Positions 25,506-34,580 are shown, numbered from the stretch's first letter. The stretch: DNA of 54,897 bases from Candidatus Hydrogenedentota bacterium (GCA_024278275.1 JAJRTN010000008.1:1-54897), one strand, 5' to 3'. Notes: generated from the sequence alone by a model not told the origin. Program-made: numbers and translations.

Positions 25506-26786
25506 CTACAGTCGCCAGGGGGCGCGCATGGGATAGCTCAGGAGGCGGTCGGCCTCGGGGTCGTTCACGAAGCGCTCCTTCGCGGGATCCCATTCAAGGC
25601 GGCGGCCCAGTTTCAGCGCGATGCCGCCGATGAGGGCCGCGGAAGTGGACCGGTGAGCCACCTCGACAGGGGTGATGGTTTCGCGGCGCGTGCGGATGCA
25701 CTCCAGGAAGTTGCGCTCGTGAAAATCACTCTTGTAGAGGTGGACATCGTTCGGACCGACAAACGCCTTCGCCAGGGATGCGGGCTCACAGGTGATGGCG
25801 CCACGGGTGTGGATCCAACCTTCCCGGCCATTGAATCGAACACCGTGGGGATTTTTTCCCGTGTCGGTCATGGTGATGGTGATCCCGTTGGCGTATTCAA
25901 AGGCGAGGTCGAAGGTGAGTACCGTGTCAAAGAGGCCGTCCCTGGGGAAGACGCCCTCGCCTTCGACAGCGATGGGGCCGGTGTGCTCCGTGTCCATGCC
26001 CCAATGGGCGATGTCGAGATCGTGTACACCATAGCCCGCGACCCACCCGGCCTTGCTGTAGTCGGAGACAAAGTACCAGCCGGGCAGTTCCCCGGGGGCC
26101 TTGACCCGGCGCGTGGTGTAGGGTTTGTAGGGCGCCGGGCCAAGCCAGCGGTCGTAGTCGAGGGTGGCGGGCGGATCCATGAGGGGCTGTTGGCCCACGG
26201 CGAGGCCGGGCGGTGATCCGATGGTGACGGACTGGAGTTCGCCGATACAATGATTCCGAACCAGTTCGCAGACGTAGCGGATGTTCCCGAAAGACCGTAA
26301 CTGGGTGCCGTGCTGAAACACCACGCCCGCACGCTTCACGGCGTCGACGACGGCGCGGCCTTCTTCGATGGTATTGCTGAGCGGCTTTTCGCAATAGACA
26401 TGTTTCCCCGCGTTGGCGGCGGCGATGGTGATGAGGGCATGCCAATGGTCCGGCGTGGCCACGAGAACGGCGTCAACGTCATCGCGGACTATCAGGTCGC
26501 GGAAATCGAGGTACGCCGCCTCGGGCGGAAGTTGCGTGCGCTGAAGAGCGTTGTCGCGGGCGGTCTTCTCCACATCGCACACGGCGACGGGTTGAGCCTC
26601 CTTGCAGCGCATGAAGTTGGCCAGCCCGCCGGTGCCCTTGCCGCCCAGTCCGATGAAGCCCATGGCAATACGGTTACTCGGCGCCACGGCGCCGTTGAGT
26701 CCCAGGGCGGAACCGGGAATGATCAGCGGCGCGGCACCCAGGGCGGCGGCCTGCTTAAGAAAACGGCGACGGCTGGTGGTCTTCAT
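25506..26786 (-). CDS. Secreted (Tat) Gfo/Idh/MocA-family oxidoreductase
   Basis: 426 residues with a twin-arginine signal (TSRRRFLKQAAALGAAPLII) typical of the exported members in Planctomycetota-like bacteria. The Rossmann domain starts at RIAMGFIGLGGKGTG, with the family EKP motif in VYCEKPLSNTIEEG and the catalytic-region HDLDIAHWG. It probably oxidises or isomerises a sugar using NAD(P) bound before export. CAGGAGAG precedes the start by about 11 nt. The PfkB kinase gene follows upstream on the same strand with a gap of about 190 nt. Confidence 0.9.
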   Translation of the reverse strand: MKTTSRRRFLKQAAALGAAPLIIPGSALGLNGAVAPSNRIAMGFIGLGGKGTGGLANFMRCKEAQPVAVCDVEKTARDNALQRTQLPPEAAYLDFRDLIVRDDVDAVLVATPDHWHALITIAAANAGKHVYCEKPLSNTIEEGRAVVDAVKRAGVVFQHGTQLRSFGNIRYVCELVRNHCIGELQSVTIGSPPGLAVGQQPLMDPPATLDYDRWLGPAPYKPYTTRRVKAPGELPGWYFVSDYSKAGWVAGYGVHDLDIAHWGMDTEHTGPIAVEGEGVFPRDGLFDTVLTFDLAFEYANGITITMTDTGKNPHGVRFNGREGWIHTRGAITCEPASLAKAFVGPNDVHLYKSDFHERNFLECIRTRRETITPVEVAHRSTSAALIGGIALKLGRRLEWDPAKERFVNDPEADRLLSYPMRAPWRL

Positions 26787-26831
26787 GTCGGCGGGCTCTC
26801 CTGTTGGGCCGCGTCGGGGCGGCCGCCCGCC

Positions 26832-26883
26832 ATGATACCAAAAAGGGCGTGCCCCAATCGCGGTGCCTGATGGCGCATTTGCG
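26832..26883 (-). promoter_or_regulatory. CGCAAATG motif and -10 element upstream of the Tat oxidoreductase
   Basis: On the minus strand CGCAAATG (26883-26876) is followed 46 nt later by GGTATCATGG (-10 TATCAT, 26837-26832), giving a leader of about 40 nt before the oxidoreductase ATG at 26786. Spacing resembles the copies at 7413 and 41491. Confidence 0.35.
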
Positions 26884-26973
26884 CAATGAGGATCCTGTTG
26901 CGTGTCATCCGCAGGACCGCGTTCGTTCGCGGTTGTTCATGCGTATCCCGGGAGGCCTGTTTGCAAAACGGTT

Positions 26974-28179
26974 TCAGGCCCCGGCGTCGTCGGGTCCTGC
27001 GAGGATGCCTGTCGCGGGATCGGGCTGCCAACCGTCAAGGCTGATCGTCACGTCGCGGCGTTGCCAACCCTTTTCGATGCGGGCCCGCAAGGTTTCCCAC
27101 GAGGGAACCCCGCTCACCGCGTCGGCCTGCTCCACGCAAAAAGCCCCGGTGCCCGAGGCGGCCGTGAGCGCGTCGGCTATCGGCACGTTTTGGGCCAGGG
27201 CCGCCAGGAAACCGGCGATGGAAGTGTCGCCCGCGCCGGTGGTGCCGACGACCTCCACCGTGAAACAGGGGGCGACCATCTCCCGCCCGATCCAAGAGGC
27301 ATCCACGGCGGAAAGACCGCGTCCCGCCCGCGCCATGCGCTCCGCATCGGCAGTGGTGCGAACGTACAGACCCTGGTCGCCCAGCTTGAGTCCCGCCACG
27401 GCGGTTCCCAGGTCGAGCAGTGTGTCCGCCACTTCATGGAGCAGTTTCCCGTCGGCGAGGGGGGTGATTTCGGGCGAAGCCAAGGTCGATTTCATCGTTT
27501 CAAAACGCGCCCGGTCCAGCATGAAGAGAACCTCGGGCAGACTGGGCATGAAAATATCCACGAAAGGCAGAACGTTTGCCAACAAGGCCCGCCAGTCGAT
27601 GCGTCCCGCGTCCGTGTCCGGGTCCGGCGTGCTCATGTCCAGGGACGTGGTGAGTCCCCGGGCCTTCGCCGCCGCAAACATCCGTTTGAGTTCGGCCCCC
27701 TGGTCGCGGCGCATGGCCGCCATGATGGTGGGATAACCGAAGTGGAAAAACCGTGCGCCCTGGAGCGCGTCATAATCGATGTCGTCCGCGCCGTACGTGT
27801 CATTCGGGCCGGAATAGTGAAGAAAACATCGATCCATCCCCGGAGGCTCCATCACAACCGAATAGGAACTCGACTCGTCCTCGGCGATGATCATGCCTTC
27901 GGCCAGGTGTTCCCCTTCCCGCCGGAGGATATCGAGCGTCGCCCGTCCCAACACGTCGCCGCCCACCTTGCCCAACAATCGTGTCGGCACGCCCAGCCGG
28001 TGACAGGCCAGGCCCGTGTTCGACACGGCCCCCCCGGTGCCCGTCACGGCGGGCTTCATCTGTACCATGCCGCCCGGCACGAACATTTCCTGGGCGGCGT
28101 TGTCCTTGGCGTCGGGGAACGTGGGGATAATGTCCAGGCAGATATGGCCGGCGACAACAATATCGGCGTTTGAGTACAT
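26974..28179 (-). CDS. PfkB-family carbohydrate kinase
   Basis: 401 residues of the ribokinase/PfkB fold. The N-terminal signature is visible (VTGTGGAVSNTGLACHRLG), and the C-terminal signature with the catalytic Asp and anion hole reads VVGTTGAGDTSIAGFLAAL. It phosphorylates a sugar or nucleoside with ATP; the substrate is not evident. AAAGGAG lies 8 nt before the ATG. At 401 residues it is longer than ribokinase (~310), with extra length in the middle (IDWRALLANVLPFVDIFMPS). It might act with the neighbouring oxidoreductase in sugar use. Confidence 0.88.
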   Translation of the reverse strand: MYSNADIVVAGHICLDIIPTFPDAKDNAAQEMFVPGGMVQMKPAVTGTGGAVSNTGLACHRLGVPTRLLGKVGGDVLGRATLDILRREGEHLAEGMIIAEDESSSYSVVMEPPGMDRCFLHYSGPNDTYGADDIDYDALQGARFFHFGYPTIMAAMRRDQGAELKRMFAAAKARGLTTSLDMSTPDPDTDAGRIDWRALLANVLPFVDIFMPSLPEVLFMLDRARFETMKSTLASPEITPLADGKLLHEVADTLLDLGTAVAGLKLGDQGLYVRTTADAERMARAGRGLSAVDASWIGREMVAPCFTVEVVGTTGAGDTSIAGFLAALAQNVPIADALTAASGTGAFCVEQADAVSGVPSWETLRARIEKGWQRRDVTISLDGWQPDPATGILAGPDDAGA

Positions 28180-28259
28180 GGATTAAACTCCTTTCCGCAT
28201 TGGTTTCGGGTCATGGTAAACGCTTGGCGGGGAAAAGAACAAGGGGGGAAGCGGAAAGG

Positions 28260-28545
28260 GGGAAGGAGCACCCGCGAAAGCGGGCATCCACCGAAAAGTT
28301 CCGTAGGATGGGCCAAGGCCCACCAAGACAGAAGCCTTGACGACGAAAGAGTCTCCCCTGGAATAACGGCCATGGTGGGCCAAGGCCCACCCTACATTTT
28401 CCCGCGAAGGCGGGCATTACGGGAAAAAGACCGGGCGTTCCCCCACCCCAAGGCGCCCCGCCTTCGCGGGGGTGAGTCTAACTTATCTGTCATATCTGTC
28501 TTATCTGCCCATGGGTCCCCGCCTTCGCGGGGAAAAAGGGCGGGC
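28260..28545. repeat. Cluster of short GC-rich extragenic hairpins
   Basis: At least five inverted repeats: CCCGCGAAAGCGGG (28271-28284), GGGCCAAGGCCC twice (about 28310 and 28378, the second flanked by GGT/ACC), CCCGCGAAGGCGGG (about 28402) and CCCCGCCTTCGCGGGG (about 28519). No gene fits here. These are the same families of REP-like units as at 16.8 kb. Confidence 0.7.
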
Positions 28546-28576
28546 TTCGACGTTTTATACGGCGTCCTGGAAACCG

Positions 28577-30484
28577 TTACCGGCGGCGCCAGGGACGCAG
28601 GAGAAGCGCACCGGCGCCCGCCAGGGCAATCGCGAAGGGCCACCAGGAAACCGGTACGTTTCCACCAGATTTCACGAGGTATTTTTCCCCCGATGAAAAA
28701 CCGCCCCGCATGAAGGAGCCCACCGTGTCCACGATGGTGGCGTCGTCGCGGACCCGAATGCCGAGCCGGCCGGTCCCTCTGCCCGTATCGACATCGACAT
28801 ACCACAGTATGTCCTCAATTTCACCGTTGTCACTGTAGGTGTCCAGAACGATGGGCGCCACCGGAAAATACCGGTTCCCGATATCCACGTCGAAATCTTC
28901 TATGGAAACCGCCTTCACAAGTTCATTGAACAACACGCGAAAGGTGACAACACTGTCTAAGGGGACCAGGGAGCCCTCCCGGAAGATCCCCACGACGCGT
29001 GGAGGCATCTCAAAGGCCACCAGGATGTCCTGGTCCTCGCCGATCTCCCCACGCAGGTCTTCCGTGGAAGACCATGCGGCAATCCATTCGCCCTGGCGGT
29101 CCGCGAGCAGCATGGGATGGGTGTCCTGACCACTGTCTTCACCCGCATTGATATTGAGCGGGACGGCGGGAACCCATGTTTCGCCAAAATCGCGTGACAA
29201 GGTCACCATGATGTCGTGGTCCGTGCCCAGCGTGCCGCCGAAGGAACTGTTCGTGTTCCATGCGGCCATCCAGTGACCGAGGCGATCCGTGGCCACCCAG
29301 GGGTTGAAGTCACCCACGGTCACCGTCGTCTCATCGTTGAGGGCATCGTTCACCGGGCGCGGGTCGGTCCAGGTTTCTCCGAAATCGACGGACTTGGACA
29401 TCATGATGTCAAAGTCGTTTCCCACGCCGTTGAGGTCTGCGTTCGAGGCCCACAGGCACAGCCAGTTTCCGCGGCCGTCCGTATCGATGGTGGGCGAACG
29501 GTCGATATCATCCTCCCCGTCGATAAGGCCCGAAGACAGGGCGAAAGGCGCGCTCCAGGTGTGGGCGTTATCCGTCGAACGTGCCAGCAGGATGTCCCCG
29601 TCCGTTCCGGTGGTGCCGTTCAGGTCGGCGTTGGATTCCCACGCCACCACCCAGCGTCCCCGCTCGTCCGTGGTCACCACGGGATTGTCGTCGCGCCCGG
29701 CTTCGGTGTTCGTGTTCAGCCGGGCTGGTGTCGACCACGTCGCTCCGTTGTCATCGGAATAGCTGTAGTAGATAAAGTCAAACTGCAACAGTTTGCTGTG
29801 CCGCCACACGACAAGCCACGTACCCCGGCGGTTGGTGCCGATGCGCGGGGCGCTGTCATCAATATCGCCATCCTCCCTGGCGCCGTCATACAGGGGCATG
29901 GGCACCGACCACGTCAATCCGTTGTCGGTGGATTTCGAAAGAAAGAGGTCGTCGTCCGTTCCCAGTCCGGCCACATCGAGAGACGCATTGTAGACAATGT
30001 ACCAGTTGCCTTTGCCGTCCGCGGCCACGTCCGGGGCCGCATTGGCCGTAGCCGCGCCGCTTAGGTTGATAAGCGTCTGCGGTTCGGACCAGGAACGGCC
30101 CGCGTTCGAGGACCGCGCATAAACCACCGCGTAGCCGGTAAATGACTTTTCGTCCGGCTTTTCCCCTCCCGTGTCTCCGGGCGCCAGAAAGAGCTCGGGC
30201 GAATCCTTGCGCAGCGTTGTCCACACCGCGACCCAGTGCCCGCGTCCATCCGCGGCCACGCGCACCCGTCCATCGGTGGAAAACTGGGTGGGACCGCTCA
30301 GATCGGTGTAAGCGGTATCATTCATCACCCCCGGCGTGACGAACCCCAACTGGGCCTGCGAAGCGAATGGCAGGAGCAGCAGGATGAACATGAGGAACAT
30401 GAGGCCCAAGAGGGGGGGACACGGCCTTCCATCAAGCGGCCACAAGGCCACGTATCGCCGGTCTTCGACCCGTTCCATCCTCAT
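28577..30484 (-). CDS. Surface BNR/sialidase-fold repeat protein with C-terminal membrane anchor
   Basis: About 635 residues. After a hydrophobic signal segment (LLGLMFLMFILLLLPFASQA) come about seven BNR-type repeats of ~60 residues. Each has a DxxGxW(V/I)xxW strand (DGRGHWVAVW, DERGRWVVAW, DRLGHWMAAW) and a later SxDxGxTW Asp-box (STDNGLTWS, SRDFGETWV). This is the sialidase-like beta-propeller fold. A bacterial Ig-like segment follows, then a C-terminal tail PVSWWPFAIALAGAGALLL with RPWRRR, the layout of a sorting or retention signal. Sialidase activity is not implied: catalytic arginines cannot be assigned by eye. The ATG at 30484 is chosen because the longer frame before it is not protein-like. 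Confidence 0.78.
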   Translation of the reverse strand: MRMERVEDRRYVALWPLDGRPCPPLLGLMFLMFILLLLPFASQAQLGFVTPGVMNDTAYTDLSGPTQFSTDGRVRVAADGRGHWVAVWTTLRKDSPELFLAPGDTGGEKPDEKSFTGYAVVYARSSNAGRSWSEPQTLINLSGAATANAAPDVAADGKGNWYIVYNASLDVAGLGTDDDLFLSKSTDNGLTWSVPMPLYDGAREDGDIDDSAPRIGTNRRGTWLVVWRHSKLLQFDFIYYSYSDDNGATWSTPARLNTNTEAGRDDNPVVTTDERGRWVVAWESNADLNGTTGTDGDILLARSTDNAHTWSAPFALSSGLIDGEDDIDRSPTIDTDGRGNWLCLWASNADLNGVGNDFDIMMSKSVDFGETWTDPRPVNDALNDETTVTVGDFNPWVATDRLGHWMAAWNTNSSFGGTLGTDHDIMVTLSRDFGETWVPAVPLNINAGEDSGQDTHPMLLADRQGEWIAAWSSTEDLRGEIGEDQDILVAFEMPPRVVGIFREGSLVPLDSVVTFRVLFNELVKAVSIEDFDVDIGNRYFPVAPIVLDTYSDNGEIEDILWYVDVDTGRGTGRLGIRVRDDATIVDTVGSFMRGGFSSGEKYLVKSGGNVPVSWWPFAIALAGAGALLLRPWRRR

Positions 30485-30991
30485 TACGCCCTCGGATAGC
30501 AAAAGGAAACACGTCCACGCTACCGTGCCACTGGAGAAGCATGGCGTCCGCGGCTTTCTTGGCCCCGATCGAACGTGACTACCCGGACCATTTACATTAT
30601 AGCTTAATATCCAACGGCTTGCCAGTGCCCGGGGAGAAGTTTGCGGAATTGGGGACCTGTTCGAAAGCCCGCGTTCGGTCCCCGTGTTCTGCAGGTTGCC
30701 GCTACGGCAGCCGCTCACGACCCTTATCGTGGCCACGTTGGTTATCCACGGCCGCCGGCACGGAGAGCGCTTGTGAATGCACCGGGTTTTGAAAGGCACG
30801 AATGGTTACAACCGTGGCAGATTGATCGTCGCTACAGGGAAGGCCGGCGCAGTGGACGAGACGAAAAACCGCGGAGAAAAGGCGAGACGGCTCTGTCGCG
30901 GCGGCTTATTTTCAGAACCACCCGCCCTTCCTCCGCTGGAAAAACGTGCGAATCGCCGTGCGTTCACACGGCAACCCGGCGATAGCAGGAC

Positions 30992-31057
30992 TGGAGAAAA
31001 CGGGGCCACTTTCCATGGTGGAGGTGAACAGAAAGCGGGGAGGCCCCGTTTTCTCCA
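30992..31057. repeat. Long inverted repeat, 16-bp perfect arms
   Basis: TGGAGAAAACGGGGCC at 30992-31007 is exactly complementary to 31042-31057. On either strand the RNA would form a stable stem with a 34-nt loop. It may act as a terminator or processing signal for the NifX-like transcript, but no T-tract follows. Confidence 0.75.
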
Positions 31058-31066
31058 CGGGAATGA

Positions 31067-31088
31067 ACCGATTGCCGTGGCAATCGGT
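31067..31088. repeat. Palindrome ACCGATTGCC-GT-GGCAATCGGT
   Basis: A 10-bp perfect dyad with a 2-base centre, adjoining the longer inverted repeat. It could be a protein-binding site or a hairpin. Confidence 0.7.
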
Positions 31089-31141
31089 GAAGGGGTTCAA
31101 CTGTCAAACGTCTTCGTGGAAACACCTTCCCCGACACGACC

Positions 31142-31564
31142 TCACTGGGAGGGGGATATCAAGGACGACTCCTTTCGAACCGGGATGGACACCGCATCGC
31201 GGGCTTTCCCGCCGACGGGTTCCGCCGGTCCTCGCGCCCCGGGCATGCGGAACGCTTCATCGGCGAGACGATCCTGCAAAAAGGCAGCCAGCACTTCGTC
31301 GACAGCGCCACAAATATGTTTCAAAACCCGGATGCCGGAGGCTTTCAATTCAACTTGTACACAGCGCGACACGGCGCAACAAACCACCACGTCAACACCC
31401 AACGCCGCAAGGACACCCACCAACCCCCTTTCCCTGATACCCGCCATGGATACCTCCCGACGGGCCAACACCCGACCATGGTTGGTGTCCACTATCTGAA
31501 ACCGTTCAGCCGTATCAAGCAAAGGTGAGATGCGCCGCCGCCACGTGGGTAGTGCGATTCTCAT
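31142..31564 (-). CDS. NifX/NifB-family (orange-protein-like) Mo-Fe cluster-binding protein
   Basis: About 140 residues. The fold start MRIALPTWRRRISPLLDTAERFQIVD matches the dinitrogenase iron-molybdenum cofactor-binding family, whose members carry NifB-cofactor or, in Desulfovibrio orange protein, a Mo-Cu sulfide cluster. The later GVLAALGVDVVVCCAVSRC segment is also typical. A Pro/Ser-rich tail of ~30 residues ends the protein. The start is uncertain: 31564 fits the domain, 31591 adds nine residues, and neither has a good ribosome-binding site. A sigma-54 promoter lies upstream and its likely activator gene is next door, so it is probably a regulated member of an ORP-like system. No nif genes are visible. 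Confidence 0.72.
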   Translation of the reverse strand: MRIALPTWRRRISPLLDTAERFQIVDTNHGRVLARREVSMAGIRERGLVGVLAALGVDVVVCCAVSRCVQVELKASGIRVLKHICGAVDEVLAAFLQDRLADEAFRMPGARGPAEPVGGKARDAVSIPVRKESSLISPSQ

Positions 31565-31797
31565 AAATAGGGAGAGCAACTGGCGTGCCATGTTGGCGTG
31601 GATGGGAGACACCTTCGTCAAACACAATGGCTCTTTACACGGTAAGGCATGAGATGACAGTGGGTTATGGATAAAGACAAGAAACGGCAGGGATTTTCGT
31701 GTCTTCGTTTCACCGCCTTCCAGGTGCATTTCGAATGGATATGACCGCCATTAGACATGCAAATTGCAAGAGGCTTGGAGGAGATGTTATTGCATAA

Positions 31798-31813
31798 TGC
31801 AACAATAGGCCCA
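31798..31813 (-). promoter_or_regulatory. Sigma-54 (-24/-12) promoter for the NifX-like gene
   Basis: On the minus strand TGGGCCTATTGTTGCA fits the TGGCAC-N5-TTGCW pattern with the invariant GG and GC exactly 10 nt apart. Transcription would start near 31787 and run into the NifX-like gene, leaving a leader of about 220 nt. A perfect 13-bp palindrome TTGCATAATGCAA (31790-31802) overlaps the -12 element. Confidence 0.65.
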
Positions 31814-31943
31814 TGTGGGGCATTTGCGAAATGGCGATTAACCACAAAGGAAAGGGCCGTCCCGCGCTTCATGGCCAATCGCCCCTTGTCCGGGCGTTCG
31901 GTCAAGGTTCGAAACGTGGAAAGGGGGAAAAGGCTATCGTGTA

Positions 31944-33305
31944 TCAGGCGTGACGCCCGTCCATCTCCGGCGTTGCGATCCCCATGGCGCGAATTTTCCG
32001 ATACAAGGTGCTGGGATTGATGCCCAGATCCAGGGCCGTTTTCGTGCGGTTGCCCCGGTTTCGCCGCAGGGCCTCTCTAATGTGCAGTATCTCCCATTCC
32101 TGGAGCGTGTGGTTTTCGGCCGGCGCCCTGCTTCCTCCCAGGACGTCCGAATTCCGGAAGGCCGGCGGCAGGTGTTCGCGGTGAATCAGGCCGCCGGGAC
32201 AGAGCACGAAGGCATGTTCGATGCTGTTGGCCAACTCGCGCACATTGCCCGGGTACGGGTGTTCCAGAAGCGCCACCATGGCATCCTCGGAAACGCCCAC
32301 GATATCCTTTCCCTTGATGCCGTTAAGTTGACCGATGAAATGATCAATGAGTGGCGGGATGTCTTCGGGGCGGTCGCGAAGCGGCGTAAGATGGAGGCAC
32401 ATGATGTTGATGCGGTAGTAGAGGTCCTCCCGGAAGCGGCCCTCGGCCACGCGTTGGGCCAAGTCCCGGTTGGTGGCCGCCACCACGCGCACATCCAGGG
32501 GGAGGGTTTCCACCCCCCCGAGTGGTTCGTAGACCCGCTCCTGCAACACGCGCAGGAGCCGAGTTTGCATGGCGGGCGATATATCGCCGATCTCATCCAG
32601 CAGAATGGTGCCCCCATCAGCCAAGGCAAACCGCCCGGGTTTGTCCGTCCGGGCATCGGTGAAGGCCCCCCGGCGGTAGCCGAAAAGTTCTGATTCCAGC
32701 AGCGTGTCCGGAAGGGCGCCGCAATTAACCGCGATAAAGGGCTTATCCTTGCGCCCCGACAGGCTGTGCAGGGCGCGGGCGACGAGTTCCTTGCCCGTAC
32801 CGCTGGGTCCCTGTATAAGCACCGTGCTGTCGCTTTCGGCCACTTGAGGCAGGATCTCGAAAAGCCGTTGCATGTCCGCGCTGCGCCCGATGATATCCGA
32901 AAAGGTGTACTTGCCATGCAGGGCCTTACGCAACTCCTCGACCACGGTAAGGTCGCGAAAAGTCTCCACACCACCCACCATCTCCCCGTGGCCGTTCTTC
33001 AACACGGCCGTGGAAATGCTGATGGGAATACGCACGCCCCGGGCGTTGACGATGTACACCGCGCGGTTCACCACGGGTTTGCCCGTCCGCATGGTGGTGT
33101 TGAGGACACAAGCGCTTTCACAGATATTGGCGTGAAACACATCGCAGCAGGGCTTCCCCAGCGCCTCCTCGCGGGGAACCCCCGTGATCCGCTCCGCGGC
33201 CCGGTTGAAGGAAGTGATGTTCCAATCAAGGCCGACGGTGAACACGCCATCGGCGATTGAATCAAGAATAACCGCGTGTTGTTCCGCCTGAACCATTTCT
33301 TGCAT
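31944..33305 (-). CDS. PAS/AAA+/Fis sigma-54-dependent transcriptional activator
   Basis: 453 residues. A PAS domain (residues ~12-120) carries a cysteine group (C53, C54, C62, C66) that could bind a metal, cluster or redox signal. The AAA+ domain has Walker A GPSGTGKE (166-173), Walker B ILLDEIGD and the sigma-54-contacting loop as GAFTDA (213-218), not GAFTGA. A Fis-type helix-turn-helix ends the protein ([20 protein letters not shown]). AAGGAG lies 9 nt before the ATG. Related regulators in Desulfovibrio drive orange-protein operons. Here the next gene on the strand is NifX-like and has a sigma-54 promoter, so that is the probable target. RpoN must be encoded elsewhere. Confidence 0.92.
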   Translation of the reverse strand: MQEMVQAEQHAVILDSIADGVFTVGLDWNITSFNRAAERITGVPREEALGKPCCDVFHANICESACVLNTTMRTGKPVVNRAVYIVNARGVRIPISISTAVLKNGHGEMVGGVETFRDLTVVEELRKALHGKYTFSDIIGRSADMQRLFEILPQVAESDSTVLIQGPSGTGKELVARALHSLSGRKDKPFIAVNCGALPDTLLESELFGYRRGAFTDARTDKPGRFALADGGTILLDEIGDISPAMQTRLLRVLQERVYEPLGGVETLPLDVRVVAATNRDLAQRVAEGRFREDLYYRINIMCLHLTPLRDRPEDIPPLIDHFIGQLNGIKGKDIVGVSEDAMVALLEHPYPGNVRELANSIEHAFVLCPGGLIHREHLPPAFRNSDVLGGSRAPAENHTLQEWEILHIREALRRNRGNRTKTALDLGINPSTLYRKIRAMGIATPEMDGRHA

Positions 33306-33496
33306 TTTGCACGACTCCTTGGGGAAGCATACCTTGCGCCACGATATGGTTCAAGCTGAGCCCTTTGTGAAGTATAGGGCCCGTTCCCCGCACCATTCCA
33401 TCGGTCGCGTTTCGACAACCGCAACAGACCATGCGCCGCATGGGAATGTATACGGCATGGCCCCGGGAGGTGCGCGGTCGCAGACGCCGGGCCGTG

Positions 33497-34102
33497 TCAG
33501 GCGGAGGCCTGGTGGGACCGGGGGCCTTCGAGGAAGCGCTGCCAGCCGGCCAACTGTTCCCGCTCAAGCACCATGCCGAAACGGGGGAGCCAGCGCGGCG
33601 CCGCCGGGTTCCGCAAGAGGCGCATGTTGGCCTCCTCCGGGGTGCGGTCGCCTTTTTTCACGTTGCACTTCTGGCAGGCGACAACCAGATTTTCCCAAGT
33701 GTCTTTTCCACCGCGGGACCGCGGGATGACATGGTCGATGCTCAACTCGTGACGGGGAGGGCGCTTGCCGCAATACTGACACTGGTGCCCGTCACGCAGA
33801 AAGAGATTGCGCCGTGAAAAATGGACTTCCTTCCGGATGAAACCGTTGAAGACACCCAGCAGAATGACTTCCGGCAAGAGCACCGTGAGGTTGGGAGAAT
33901 GGATGTAACGATGCCCGTTCGGTGTCCCGCGTAACTGCTCTTCGGAAAACTGCACCCACTCCTCGAAACCGTAGAGACCAAAGTTGCGGGGATGGACGAC
34001 CCGGGCATGCCCCTGGCACAAGAGCACAAGCGCCCTGCGGGCGGTGGCCACATTGACCGCCACCCAGGAACGGTTCAGTACCAGTACACCCGAATTCAAC
34101 AT
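33497..34102 (-). CDS. HNH endonuclease
   Basis: 201 residues. The C-terminal half is an HNH domain with a zinc finger pair: CQYCGKRPP, the LSIDHVIPRSRGGKDTWENL core and CQKCNVKKGD. The N-terminal half (VLNRSWVAVNVATARRALVLL) is typical of a widespread stand-alone HNH group in Planctomycetota and Deltaproteobacteria. Its biological role is not established; DNA repair or restriction are possibilities. GAGGTG lies 4 nt before the ATG at 34102, and the longer upstream extension does not look coding. Confidence 0.9.
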   Translation of the reverse strand: MLNSGVLVLNRSWVAVNVATARRALVLLCQGHARVVHPRNFGLYGFEEWVQFSEEQLRGTPNGHRYIHSPNLTVLLPEVILLGVFNGFIRKEVHFSRRNLFLRDGHQCQYCGKRPPRHELSIDHVIPRSRGGKDTWENLVVACQKCNVKKGDRTPEEANMRLLRNPAAPRWLPRFGMVLEREQLAGWQRFLEGPRSHQASA

Positions 34103-34580
34103 GGGGCACCTCGGAAACACGGGCCGGGCCGCACGCAAGTGATTGCCCAAGAGTATAGGGCCACAGGGAGGTGTTTTCAAGAGGCCGAATCGAGACATGC
34201 GAGATTTTACTGGGGAAGGTATCGTCGCGCCATTTACGATCTTACCGGCCAGAGAAGCGCGGCATACAGGATCGCATGGCGGCCTCGTTGAAAAACGTCT
34301 TTCGCAAATGCACATGATTCGGGGCAACACCTTGACTTTTCCCGTGGATTTCCGTGTTCGCGGGAATGACGGAAGGGGAGAAAACATTTAATCGCAACCA
34401 TGGGTACAGAACTTCATGGGAAAGGGACTATAATCCTGCCGGGGGGGATGACGGCGCGGTTGTCTTTCGCGGCGATGGCAACTCGGGCAGGATAAAGCTT
34501 ACCGGGGACGCCAAAGGTGGATGGGGCGGCTTACCACCGCCTGAACGGTTACAGGCAAAGAGAGGCTGAGCATCGAATCC
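34103..34580. promoter_or_regulatory. Divergent intergenic region with CGCAAATG motif and a TATAAT
   Basis: No gene. TTCGCAAATG occurs at 34301-34310 on the plus strand. A REP-like remnant (TTCCCGTGGATTTCCGTGTTCGCGGGAA) lies near 34339. A perfect TATAAT at 34429-34434 could serve the CobA-HemD gene at 34581 with a leader of about 140 nt, but no -35 is clear. Confidence 0.4.

Larger units (their letters stand above)
30485..31141. other. Gene-free region with two strong inverted repeats
   Basis: No convincing coding frame. It contains a 16-bp perfect inverted repeat (30992-31007 with 31042-31057, 34-base loop) and a 10-bp near-continuous palindrome (31067-31088). These lie beyond the 3' end of the NifX-like gene and upstream of the BNR-repeat gene. 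Confidence 0.6.
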
